Position numbers and translations under genes: made by a program. Shown here one piece after another: positions 8,147-16,978 of a stretch of DNA of 64,000 nt (positions within the stretch are counted from its first letter, which is position 1; the number at the start of each line of letters is the position of its first letter). The DNA is from Duganella phyllosphaerae (GTDB lineage Bacteria > Pseudomonadota > Gammaproteobacteria > Burkholderiales > Burkholderiaceae_D). Below the pieces are notes generated by a model. The model did not search any database, was not told the origin of the DNA, and saw nothing but the letters and a program-made list of their open reading frames with translations. Where the stretch lies: the NCBI RefSeq assembly GCF_001758785.1, contig NZ_LROM01000059.1:1-64000 (forward strand). Reading direction: 5' to 3'.

Positions 8147-8769
8147 GGCGCCAGTCCTTCCAGTTGCGCGACCGAAGACGGATTGCGCGACCAGATGTCG
8201 AGCAGGAGGTCGGCCTCGCTGTGCTGCATCAGGCGGTGCATGCCCGGCGCGCCGTCGAAGCCGGCGTGGATGTCGGCACTATCGAGCTGGCGGTCGGCAA
8301 AGGGCCAGCGCCAGTGGCACAGCACCAGGGTGCCGTTGTCGGCCAGGGACTCCAGGCAGCGCTGGCGCAAATTCGCCACTTCGTGCTCGGGCAGGTAATA
8401 GGCCATTTCGCTGATGACGATCAGGTCGAACGGGTTCTCGTCGGGCCATTCCTGTGGCACCACCTGCTGGCGTACCGTCACGCGCGAGGCATCGCTCGGA
8501 TGCTCCTTCTGCATGCGCTGCTGCGTCAGGCGCACCGCCTCGGGCGAGAGGTCGGTGGCGAGCACGTATTCGGCGCGGTGGGCGAGTGCAGCGGTCAGCT
8601 CGCCGTTGCCGCACGCCGGCTCGAAGGCGCGGCGATAGCGCTGCAGCGGCAGGCACGCCAACAACAGGCTGCGCTTGCGTTGCTCGTACCAGCGCTGACG
8701 CACCTTCCACGGATCGGCGTCCTGGGTATAGAGCTGCTGGAAATGGGTGTGGCGGTTGGTGATGGTCAT
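8143..8769 (-). CDS. NodS-like SAM-dependent methyltransferase
   Basis: 208 aa, start MTITNRHTHFQQLY (the upstream frame is antisense shadow). SAM motif FEPACGNGELTAAL (49-62) and the region WYEQRKRSLLLACLP resemble NodS, the N-methyltransferase that acts on deacetylated chitooligosaccharide in nodulation-factor synthesis. Start overlaps the stop of the PIG-L deacetylase. A deacetylase followed by a NodS-like methyltransferase echoes the NodB-NodS logic, here with an unrelated deacetylase fold (inference). Confidence 0.82.
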   Translation of the reverse strand: MTITNRHTHFQQLYTQDADPWKVRQRWYEQRKRSLLLACLPLQRYRRAFEPACGNGELTAALAHRAEYVLATDLSPEAVRLTQQRMQKEHPSDASRVTVRQQVVPQEWPDENPFDLIVISEMAYYLPEHEVANLRQRCLESLADNGTLVLCHWRWPFADRQLDSADIHAGFDGAPGMHRLMQHSEADLLLDIWSRNPSSVAQLEGLAP

Positions 8770-9569
8770 AGGAAGCAGACTTCGTAAGGATGCGTGAGGC
8801 GCGCCAGCACATGCGGCGGCAGGATGGCCGGCTGGCCGGTCGACGGATCGGGGTGGAGCTGGGTGGTGTAGCAGGCGATCGCATCGCGCTTGCGTTGCAG
8901 CGTCTCGGCGTCGAGCACCAGCCGCCGCGCGCGCTGCCATGGCACGCGCTGGTCGCCGGGCTCTGCCCAGTGCCACGTCCATACCGGCAGCTCCACCATG
9001 GCGGCGCCGCACAGCCGCACAGCCATCGCGGCGGCGTGGCCGCAGGCTTCGTGGTCTGGATGGCCGTCATGGCGCCAGGTGGTAAAGACCACGTCGCCGG
9101 GGCGCAGCAGTTGTTCGAGCAGGGTTTGCAGCGCGCCGACCTGGCTGCTCACGCCGCCGTCGGGCAGGCGTGCGCGGATCACTTGCGGCGCCGGCCGGCC
9201 CGCTGGCAGCAGGGCGTGCAATGCGGCTGCGGTTTCACGGGAGCGCAGCCGCGCCAGCTGCGCCGGCGGATAAATGCTGGAGCCGGGGTGGCTGGCGTCG
9301 CCGTCGGTGGCGGCTACCACTACGGTGCGTGTGCCTTGCACGGCCAGCATTTGCAGCAAGCCGCCACAGGCGAGTACCTCGTCGTCGGGATGCGGTGCGA
9401 CGATGACGGCGCGCTGGCCGGGCGTCACCAGGTCGCGGGGCGCGATCGGCGGCAGGTCGTGCAGTCCTGCCCACGCCTGCCAGGCGGCGTCCGGGGTGCC
9501 CGCGCCGGCGATCTGGCGCGGGTGTTCAGCACCACGAACAGGGCAGGGTGGCGCCAGTTGTTCGGTCAT
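8766..9569 (-). CDS. PIG-L/LmbE-family N-deacetylase
   Basis: 267 aa from the ATG at 9569, which overlaps the stop of the upstream acyl-CoA dehydrogenase-like gene; MGF at 9578 is an alternative. Zinc-binding APHPDDEVL (HPDDE 60-64) and the second motif HDGHPDHEA (167-175) are intact. The family (GlcNAc-PI, MshB and BshB deacetylases) removes N-acetyl groups from amino sugars or conjugates. With neighbouring methyltransferases and a glycosyltransferase it suggests tailoring of a glycoconjugate or small metabolite. Confidence 0.87.
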   Translation of the reverse strand: MTEQLAPPCPVRGAEHPRQIAGAGTPDAAWQAWAGLHDLPPIAPRDLVTPGQRAVIVAPHPDDEVLACGGLLQMLAVQGTRTVVVAATDGDASHPGSSIYPPAQLARLRSRETAAALHALLPAGRPAPQVIRARLPDGGVSSQVGALQTLLEQLLRPGDVVFTTWRHDGHPDHEACGHAAAMAVRLCGAAMVELPVWTWHWAEPGDQRVPWQRARRLVLDAETLQRKRDAIACYTTQLHPDPSTGQPAILPPHVLARLTHPYEVCFL

Positions 9570-10630
9570 AAAGCCCATGGCGATGCTCCGGTGCTTGCCA
9601 GTTGCGAACCCAGCGTGGCAAGGTCGCGTTCGGCGTGGCTCTGGCGCAGGAACACGGGCAGGTCGGCCGCCAGGCGGGCAAAATGGGCGTCGCGGCACAA
9701 CGGACCGGCGCCCAGCGCGCGGTTGGCGTGGGCCAGTACGGTGGTCGCTGCCGCTTCTACCGTGAGGCGCACGCGCAGCGCCAGTGCGCAGTGGTCAGCG
9801 CGCGGATGCGCGTCGATGTTGGCCGCACTCGAAAGCAGCAGCGCGGCGGCGCCCGACAGCGCGATATCGACATTACCCAGGTGCGCCAGCCGATGCGGGT
9901 CGGGCTGGTGATTTCTGTCGGAAGTCTGGGCGTGGGTGGCGGCCAGCAGGCGTTCGCCGATGGCGCGCGCGGCGCCGTACCAGCAGGCCGCCACGCCTGC
10001 GCCGCCCATCCAGAAGCCGTGCCGCGTGACATACGATTCGTGTTCGCCCACCGGCACCGCCTGCGCATCGGTAAACACCACGTCCACGCTGGCGCTGCCG
10101 GCCATGCCCACGGCGTGCCAGCCCTGATTGGTCACTTCCACGCCCGGCTGGCGCAGGCTGACGGCAGCCAGCATGCGCCGGCCTGCGGCATCGCGGCAGC
10201 TCACCAGCGCATGGCTCAGCGCCGCCGCGCCCGAGCACCACTGTTTGCGGCCGGACAGCGTGTAACGGCCGTTGCCGGCCACGCGCAGCGCCACGCCGGG
10301 ACCGGGCGGCTCCGCGCACCACACGCCCCAGGTGGCGCCGGCAATGTCAGGTCCATGCAATTCCGCCAGGATCGCCAGGGCGTCGGTATGGCCCTCGTAC
10401 AGCTTGGCAAAAGAAAGATCGTGGCCGCCGGCGATCGATAGCGCCTGCCAGCGCGCCAGCGTGGCGCCGCTGCCGGGCAGCGGCAACCGGTCCAGTCCCG
10501 CCGCCACCGCACCCGCCAGCGCCGATGCCGCGTCGCCATCCGGTACACCGGCCACGTACTGGACCAGCATGGGCGGCACCCTGGCCGGAGCGACCGCGAA
10601 TTCGGCGCGTGATTGAGCAGTGAGAGGCAT
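9566..10630 (-). CDS. Acyl-CoA dehydrogenase-like flavoprotein, first gene of five-gene cluster
   Basis: 354 aa from ATG 10630 (a TTG at 10642 is also possible). It has the acyl-CoA dehydrogenase layout: N-terminal helices, a middle beta domain (TWGVWCAEPPG, LSGRKQWCSGAA, WHAVGMAGSASVDVVF) and a C-terminal helical bundle ending with a FLRQSHAERDLA segment. It is shorter than typical (~380 aa) and I cannot point to a clear catalytic Glu, so the reaction may be non-canonical. It heads the cluster, 86 nt downstream of the lacI-type gene. Confidence 0.75.
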   Translation of the reverse strand: MPLTAQSRAEFAVAPARVPPMLVQYVAGVPDGDAASALAGAVAAGLDRLPLPGSGATLARWQALSIAGGHDLSFAKLYEGHTDALAILAELHGPDIAGATWGVWCAEPPGPGVALRVAGNGRYTLSGRKQWCSGAAALSHALVSCRDAAGRRMLAAVSLRQPGVEVTNQGWHAVGMAGSASVDVVFTDAQAVPVGEHESYVTRHGFWMGGAGVAACWYGAARAIGERLLAATHAQTSDRNHQPDPHRLAHLGNVDIALSGAAALLLSSAANIDAHPRADHCALALRVRLTVEAAATTVLAHANRALGAGPLCRDAHFARLAADLPVFLRQSHAERDLATLGSQLASTGASPWAL

Positions 10631-10728
10631 GATGTCAGTCAATAAGAAAATATCGTCCTGGCATCATCTCTTTGTAGAACTCTGCTGTATGTTCGCTTGC
10701 ACACTCATCAGCAGCTTTATTGCCTTTG

Positions 10729-11805
10729 CTACATTCTGAGCGGCTTCCCCACCCTGGCTGGCGGCCGCACGCGCGGCGCGGCGTCGGACTGGCGTCGTAT
10801 CAGCGCGTGGTCCATCACCACCTGCTGCGGCGCTGCCGGCGCGCCGTCGCGACGGTCGCGGATTTGCCGTACCAGCGCGCGCACCGCCATTTCCGCCATC
10901 TCGGCGATCGGCTGGCGCACGGTCGTGAGCTCGGGCCAGATCGTGGTGGCCAGCGCCGTATCGTCGAAACCGGCCACCGTCAAATCGCCTGGCACATCGA
11001 GCGCCAGCCGGTGGGCGATGGCCACCACGGCGGCGGCCATGTCGTCGTTGCTGGCAAAGATGGCGGTGGGGCGCGGGTCGTGGCTCAGCAACCGTTCGGC
11101 GGCGTCCAGGCCTGAGCGGTACGTAAACAGTCCCTGCACGATCAGCTCCGGCGCCTGCGGCAGGTGGTGTTCGGCCAGCGCATCCTGGAACCCTTGCAGG
11201 CGGCGCGCGCTGGCGGTCTGGTTGGGGTGCCCGGCAACGAAGCCGATACGCTGGTGGCCCAGCGCCACCAGGTGGCACGCCATGTCGTGGGCGGCTTGGT
11301 AGTCGTCGATACGTACGCCGCTCAGGCGGTCGTCGGGCCTGCCGCAGGCGACCGTGACGGCGGGCGTGCCCGATTGCGCCAGCAGGTCCACCAGTTCCGC
11401 GCTGTCGCACAGCGGCGGCGGCAGGATGATGCCATCGACGCCATTGTCGATCAGGCGCCGCGCCTGCTCCAGGCCATGCTCGTCGGCCTCGCACTTTTCC
11501 ACCACCAGTTGCACATTGTGCGGGCTGGCCTGGTTGAGCAGGCCGACCAGGCATTCGCTCAGGTAGCCCGCGCTGGGGTTAGCGTACAAAAAGCCGATGC
11601 GGATCGCCCTGGCGCCCGCCAGCCGCTGGGCGGCCTGGTTGGGCACGTAATTCAACGACGCGATGGCGTCGGCCACTAGTTTGCGCGTGGCCTCGCGCAC
11701 GCGGGTGTCGCCATTGAGCACGCGCGAGACGGTCATCGGCGAGACGCCGGCCTTGCGGGCGACGTCGCTCATGGTGGGGTTGGCCTTGTTGGTCAGGTTG
11801 CTCAT
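10729..11805 (-). CDS. LacI-family repressor (xylan locus, copy 1)
   Basis: 358 aa. N-terminal HTH and hinge (MSDVARKAGVSPMTVSRVLNG, residues 12-32), then a periplasmic-binding-protein-like ligand domain (AIFASNDDMAAAVV, GFDDTALATTIWPELTTV). It begins 16 nt after the GH67 stop and is probably co-transcribed with GDSL-GH115-GH67. It is clearly paralogous to the LacI protein at 22158-23294: both share PNQ.A..LAGAR..RIGFLY.NPSAGYLS and end with LIRRQSDAAPRVRPPA. Likely ligand is a xylan- or uronate-derived sugar. Confidence 0.9.
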   Translation of the reverse strand: MSNLTNKANPTMSDVARKAGVSPMTVSRVLNGDTRVREATRKLVADAIASLNYVPNQAAQRLAGARAIRIGFLYANPSAGYLSECLVGLLNQASPHNVQLVVEKCEADEHGLEQARRLIDNGVDGIILPPPLCDSAELVDLLAQSGTPAVTVACGRPDDRLSGVRIDDYQAAHDMACHLVALGHQRIGFVAGHPNQTASARRLQGFQDALAEHHLPQAPELIVQGLFTYRSGLDAAERLLSHDPRPTAIFASNDDMAAAVVAIAHRLALDVPGDLTVAGFDDTALATTIWPELTTVRQPIAEMAEMAVRALVRQIRDRRDGAPAAPQQVVMDHALIRRQSDAAPRVRPPARVGKPLRM

Positions 11806-11821
11806 GTTAGTCGCCTAGGGG

Positions 11822-14041
11822 TCAGCCACGGCCCGGGGCATACGGGAAGTGGATCGCCTTGTAGTACTCGAGCGGCTGCGGTGGCGGCGTCACGCCGTTC
11901 GGCAGCGGCAGGCCGGACACCGACTGGAAGTAGGCGATACAGGCATTGCGCCACAACTCGGCGTTCTGCACCTGGCGCCGCAGCCGTTGCGCCACTTCCG
12001 CGTGGCGGCGCGCGTCGACCACGCCGCGCAGCGCGTCCCAGCGGCTTTGCAGGTCGCGCGCGCCCGCCACGCCACGGTCGTAGTGGTCGATGATCTCGGC
12101 CCAGAGCGTTCGGCCCGATGGCATGGCGTAGGTCCACGGCAGGTGGTGGAACCACAGCAGGTATTTTTCCGGCGTGGTGCGCGGATCGGCGTACAGGCGC
12201 GCCAGCGCCGGCGCATATTGTTCCAGCGCGTTGGTGCCGCTGGCGGTGCGGTCGAAACCGATGCCGTCGCGTGCGGCGCGGTGGTAATACACGGGATTCC
12301 AGTCCGGGCGTTCCAGGTCGTTCACCCACGGCGCCGGGCCGTGATGGTGGGCGGTGCCCATGATGTGGTGCAGTCCCAGCGGCGACATGTAATCGACCAC
12401 GGTTTCGCGCGAACGCATCAGCATATCGACTACCGGGCCGATCACCCGTGCATCGTTGCCGAAGCTTTGCGCCGCCCATTCGACGGCGATGGCGCGCGCC
12501 GACGCCTGCGGATTCCACGCCAGGCGGCCGAATGCGTACCAGTTGGCCTGATCGAAATGGTGGCCGGTCCAGTTGCGATCGACGCCGATATTGGCCACGC
12601 CGGCCATGCCGGTCAAAGGCGGCTTGCCATCGAGCGTGTGCGAACCTTCGATGACCTGCGCCACTGTTGGTCCTTTACCCTGGCCCTGCTGCATGGTGTC
12701 GCTCTCGAGCACTTCCTCGAACATTGTGCCCAGGTAGGCGATGTCGGTGGAAAAGCCCAGGTACTCCTTGGTGATCTGGAATTCCATCATCAGCGGCGTG
12801 TTGGGCATGGCGCCAAACAGCGGGTGGAACGGTTCGCGCGGCTGGAAGTCGATAGCGCCGTTTTTCACCTGTACCAGCACGTTGGATGCGAACTTGCCGT
12901 CGAGCGGCTTGAATTCCTCGAACGCCTGGCGCGCGCGGTCGGTTTCCTTTCCTGCCTGCGGCGCATAGACAAAGGCCCGCCACATGACGATGCCATGGTG
13001 CGGCGCCAGCGCGGCGGCCAGCATGTTGGCGCCATCGGCATGGCTGCGGTGGTAATCCTGCGGGCCGGGCTGGCCCTCGGAATTGGCTTTGACCAGGAAG
13101 CCGCCAAAGTCGGGAATGGCGCGATAGATCTCGTCGGCCTTGTTCTTCCACCAGGTTTGCACGGCAGGTGACAGCGGATCGGCGGTGTCGGTCTGCTTCA
13201 GTTCCAGCGGCGTGGAAAAGCGCGCCGATAGAAACACCTTGATCCCGTAGGGCCGCAGCACGTCGGCCACCGCAGCCGCCTTGGCGATGTAAGCAGGCGT
13301 GAGCACTTCCGGCTTGGAGTTGACATTGTTGAGCACCGTGCCGTTGATGCCAAGCGACGCGTTGGCGCGCGCATAATCGGTGTAGCGGCTGTCGGTGATC
13401 TCGGGCAGCGCCCACCAGTCCCAGATCGACGCGCCCGCGTAGCCGCGCTCCACGTGGCGATCGAGGTTGTCCCAGTGGTTGAGCAGGCGCAGTTGCAGCT
13501 TCGGTGCGGAACTCGCCTCGGGCGCCGTGCCGCCGGCAGTGGCGCGCAGCCACGCAAAAGCGCCATACAGCAGGCCGATGTCGGTGTTGGCGGCGATCAG
13601 CGTGACCGGGCGACCCTGCAGGCGTGCGGCGCGCAGCAGGTAGCCTTCGTTGCCGAGCTTTGCCAGCTCGGTCTTCAAAGTGCTGTCGAGGCCCGGCAAG
13701 GTTGCCGCCGTTCCCAGCACCAGCGCGCCGTCGGCGATGGTGGCAGTTTGCGCGGGGGCGTCGATGCCTGCCATGCCAGCCACCCCGCGCTGCAGTTCGG
13801 CGACGGCGGCCGTGGTGGTGGCCGTGATTGGCGTGGTGAGGACGATGCTGCGCGCCTGCGCCTTGAGCCTCGCCTGTGCTGCCGGCGCCAGGGGCTGGTA
13901 GCGCAGCCACAGGTTGTAGCCGTCTTCGTCGGGGACGGGCTTGGAGGCTGTGCTGGTCGCTGCGTTGGCCGACGTCAAGCCCGCGGCCAGCAGCAGCGCC
14001 GCCAGCACGGGGGGAAACAGTTTATGAAACAGTTTATGCAT
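11822..14041 (-). CDS. Exported alpha-glucuronidase, GH67
   Basis: 739 aa with a Sec signal peptide (cleavage near residue 27, ANA). GH67 features: GYAGASIWDWWALPE (200-214), KANSEGQPGP (318-327, catalytic region) and the C-terminal PLGLHHIMGTAHHHGP segment. GH67 enzymes remove (4-O-methyl-)glucuronic acid from the non-reducing end of short xylo-oligosaccharides. It lies 23 nt downstream of a GH115 enzyme that targets glucuronate on longer chains. Export to the periplasm is inferred from the signal. Confidence 0.92.
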   Translation of the reverse strand: MHKLFHKLFPPVLAALLLAAGLTSANAATSTASKPVPDEDGYNLWLRYQPLAPAAQARLKAQARSIVLTTPITATTTAAVAELQRGVAGMAGIDAPAQTATIADGALVLGTAATLPGLDSTLKTELAKLGNEGYLLRAARLQGRPVTLIAANTDIGLLYGAFAWLRATAGGTAPEASSAPKLQLRLLNHWDNLDRHVERGYAGASIWDWWALPEITDSRYTDYARANASLGINGTVLNNVNSKPEVLTPAYIAKAAAVADVLRPYGIKVFLSARFSTPLELKQTDTADPLSPAVQTWWKNKADEIYRAIPDFGGFLVKANSEGQPGPQDYHRSHADGANMLAAALAPHHGIVMWRAFVYAPQAGKETDRARQAFEEFKPLDGKFASNVLVQVKNGAIDFQPREPFHPLFGAMPNTPLMMEFQITKEYLGFSTDIAYLGTMFEEVLESDTMQQGQGKGPTVAQVIEGSHTLDGKPPLTGMAGVANIGVDRNWTGHHFDQANWYAFGRLAWNPQASARAIAVEWAAQSFGNDARVIGPVVDMLMRSRETVVDYMSPLGLHHIMGTAHHHGPAPWVNDLERPDWNPVYYHRAARDGIGFDRTASGTNALEQYAPALARLYADPRTTPEKYLLWFHHLPWTYAMPSGRTLWAEIIDHYDRGVAGARDLQSRWDALRGVVDARRHAEVAQRLRRQVQNAELWRNACIAYFQSVSGLPLPNGVTPPPQPLEYYKAIHFPYAPGRG

Positions 14042-14064
14042 TTTGTCTCCGTTATATTTTTGAA

Positions 14065-16935
14065 TTACCGTGCGCGCGGACTCTCGGGCGGGCCGAGGTA
14101 ACTGTCTTTCAACCCGCCCGCATCGACCACGATTTTCTGCAGCACCACGCCCGCATCCACCGCCCAGAACTTGAGCGTATGGTGGCCGGCCTTGGCGATG
14201 GTGTGGCGCGAGGTGATGACGACAGCGCCATCGGACACGCTCTTTTCCCAGGCTTTTTCGGAGCCGTCGGCGTGCATATTCACCAGCTGCGGCGGCTCGT
14301 CGTCAAACGAGACCGCGTAGCGCAGCCCGGCGCCCGGCTGGAATTTCTGGGTGGGCGCCAGCGTCGCGTGCACCACGACCTGGCCTGCGCTTTGCAGGTG
14401 CAGCGCATAGTCGAGCCGCATCTGCGGGGCAGCATCGGCCGCCGCGTCCACCGGCAGCGCGGTCACGGCGGACTGCGTGCGGCCATGGCCGGGAATGGTG
14501 AGCCATTGCCGGCCTGCCGGTGCGACAGCCTTGGCAAAGCTGGCCGCTTCTATCGACACCACGCCGCCGGTCTCGATGTAGTCGCCTGCCACGGCGCCTT
14601 TGACCACGCGGCGCAGCGGCGCCTTGATCGTCACCCTGGCCCCGTTCGGGCCTTGCACCGTCAGCGTGGCGTGATCAACTTCGCGCGGCACGTCGGCCCA
14701 GCGCACCTTGACGTGCACGCGGCGGTCGCGTTCCACTTTACCGGCCGGCTGGTCGATTTTCAGCCACGGCGCGCTGGTGGTGATGCGGTAGTCGAACGGC
14801 TGTCTGCCGCGATTGAACACTTCCAGGTATGCCGGCGCATCGGTCATTTCATCGAGCGCGGGCAGGGTCAGCTTGTCGCCCTCGGGGCCGGGCCACACCT
14901 GTGCATTGCCTTGCACGGCCACGCCCATGTCGGCCGCCAGTGGCGCCTGCACTTCGCTCACTGCCGGCATCACGTTGCGCGGCGGCTGGTTCCAGTACGT
15001 GTAGCCCAGGTGGGTTTGCGACATCATGTGGTTCCACTTGCCGCCGCTGATGTCCTGGTGATAGCGCCGCGTCAGTTCCGCATCCTGCGCGAACAGGCTG
15101 CGCGCCTGGTTGGCCAGGTCGTTGGTCGAGGTGCGCCCCTGCACCGCGTACAGCCGGTTGCGGCCGGCCACGGCATACAGCTGGTTGACCACGGCGCTGG
15201 CCTGCGCCGGATACTGCACCAGCTGGAAGAAGGCGTCGCGTTGCCCCGCCGGCAGTTGTGCGGCGATCTTCTCGGCGCGCGCGGCAATCGCCTGGAATTC
15301 GGCCGTCACGCGTTCGGCTTCGTCGTAGTTGACCACGTGGTAAGTGTTCGGCTCGAGCTGCTCTGGCTTGCGGCGGCCGTTGTAGCGCGTGTAGCTGGCG
15401 ACGATGTCGGCGATATCGTCCGCGTGCTGCGGGCCGAACTCGCGCGTGGCCCACAGTTTGAGGTAGTCGGGCAGGCGTTCGGCTGGCCAGGCGGCCGGAT
15501 TCCAGGCGTAGGTGAGGAAGAATTCGATGGGCACTTCCATCGGTTTGAGGTCGCCCACGTTGACGATCCAGATGCGGTCGGCCTGGTGGCGCCACGCCAG
15601 GTGCATCTGCTCCCAGATTTTCGGGAGTGGCGTGACATTGAGCCACTTGTACGAGCGCGGACCGCCGACGTAATCGAAGTGGTAGTACACGCCGGCGCCG
15701 CCGGCACGCTTGCGTTCTTCAAACGTGGGCAGCCGGCGGATATTGCCCCAGTTGTCGTCGCACCACAGCAGGGTGACGTCGTCCGGCACGCGCATGCCTT
15801 TTTCGTAGTAGTCCTGCACCTCCTTGTACAGCGCCCACATCTGCGGCACGGTGGCGGCGTCGCGTCCCAGTTCCTGCCCGATGATGGCGCGCTGGTCGTC
15901 GACGATGCGCTCGAGCAGGGCCACGTTCGATTCTTCCGACATCGGCTCGTCGCCGTCGCCGCGCATGCCAATGGTGATCATCTTCTCGAAGTTGCGGGTG
16001 TTCTCGATGCCGCCGGTCCAGAACTTGTGCAGCACCTTCCCGTTTTTCTGGTAGTCCCACGGGCCTTTGCCCTGGCGCGTCCACTCCTTTTGCGCACGCA
16101 TCATCGGCTCGTGGTGCGAGGTACCCATGACGATGCCGTAGTCGTCGGCCAGCTTGCCATTGAGCTTGTCGTCATCGTAAAAGGCCGAGTTCCACATCGC
16201 CGGCCACAGGTAGTTGGCGCGCAGGCGCAGCAGCAGTTCGAACACCTTTTCGTAGAAGCGGTGGTTGTAGCCCCCGTAGGTCTGCTGTACCCAGCCGGTG
16301 AGCGCCGGCTGCTCGTCGTTGAGGAAGATGCCGCGATATTTCACCACCGGTGCATCGTGCGCGGCGCTTGGCGCATACGCGTAGAGTGCGGCCCTTTTCG
16401 GCGGCGGCACGTCCGCCCACCAGTACCATGGCGAGACGCCGATCTGCTCGGACAACTCGTAGATGCCGTAGATGGCGCCACGCTTGTCGCTGCCGGCAAT
16501 CACCAGCGCCCGTTCCACGCCGGGCAGCGGCCGCAGCACGGTCTGCACCTGCCAGCCCTCCCACTTGCCGCGGATGGCTGCGACATCGAGCGTGCCGGCC
16601 GCAACCATGCGGTCAATCAGCGGGCTGTGGCCCACGGTGCCGATGATGATCACGTCGGCGCCGGCCGGAGCGCCGGTTTGCAGCGCCGGCGTAACGCCGG
16701 TGACGCGGCCGATATCGGCCTGCAGGTCGCGCGCGGCGCGCAACACGCCGGCGTGGTCGGCGGCGTCCACGTACAGCGTGGCGGCCTTGCCGGCTTGCGC
16801 CATCACGACCGCGTTGGCGGGAGGAGAGTCGAACCGCACCAGGCGCTGCTGGCCCAGTGCGTGGGCGGGCAGGGTGCAGCAGAACAGGGCGGCGGCCAGG
16901 AAGGCTCCCGCCACGCTTATCAGTTTTTGTCTCAT
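14065..16935 (-). CDS. Exported GH115 alpha-glucuronidase
   Basis: 956 aa with a signal peptide (AHA, about residue 26). Recognisable GH115 segments: KRGAIYGIYELSEQIGVSPW, FLNDEQPALTGW, RLRANYLWPAMWNSAF and GMRGDGDEPM, followed by the C-terminal beta domain. GH115 releases 4-O-methyl-glucuronic acid from internal and terminal xylose units of glucuronoxylan, complementing GH67. It follows the GDSL esterase gene by 43 nt and precedes GH67 by 23 nt on one likely transcript. Confidence 0.92.
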   Translation of the reverse strand: MRQKLISVAGAFLAAALFCCTLPAHALGQQRLVRFDSPPANAVVMAQAGKAATLYVDAADHAGVLRAARDLQADIGRVTGVTPALQTGAPAGADVIIIGTVGHSPLIDRMVAAGTLDVAAIRGKWEGWQVQTVLRPLPGVERALVIAGSDKRGAIYGIYELSEQIGVSPWYWWADVPPPKRAALYAYAPSAAHDAPVVKYRGIFLNDEQPALTGWVQQTYGGYNHRFYEKVFELLLRLRANYLWPAMWNSAFYDDDKLNGKLADDYGIVMGTSHHEPMMRAQKEWTRQGKGPWDYQKNGKVLHKFWTGGIENTRNFEKMITIGMRGDGDEPMSEESNVALLERIVDDQRAIIGQELGRDAATVPQMWALYKEVQDYYEKGMRVPDDVTLLWCDDNWGNIRRLPTFEERKRAGGAGVYYHFDYVGGPRSYKWLNVTPLPKIWEQMHLAWRHQADRIWIVNVGDLKPMEVPIEFFLTYAWNPAAWPAERLPDYLKLWATREFGPQHADDIADIVASYTRYNGRRKPEQLEPNTYHVVNYDEAERVTAEFQAIAARAEKIAAQLPAGQRDAFFQLVQYPAQASAVVNQLYAVAGRNRLYAVQGRTSTNDLANQARSLFAQDAELTRRYHQDISGGKWNHMMSQTHLGYTYWNQPPRNVMPAVSEVQAPLAADMGVAVQGNAQVWPGPEGDKLTLPALDEMTDAPAYLEVFNRGRQPFDYRITTSAPWLKIDQPAGKVERDRRVHVKVRWADVPREVDHATLTVQGPNGARVTIKAPLRRVVKGAVAGDYIETGGVVSIEAASFAKAVAPAGRQWLTIPGHGRTQSAVTALPVDAAADAAPQMRLDYALHLQSAGQVVVHATLAPTQKFQPGAGLRYAVSFDDEPPQLVNMHADGSEKAWEKSVSDGAVVITSRHTIAKAGHHTLKFWAVDAGVVLQKIVVDAGGLKDSYLGPPESPRAR

Positions 16936-16978
16936 TATTGTCGTTATCCGCTTTTATATTGTGTGGTACGGATGGCAG

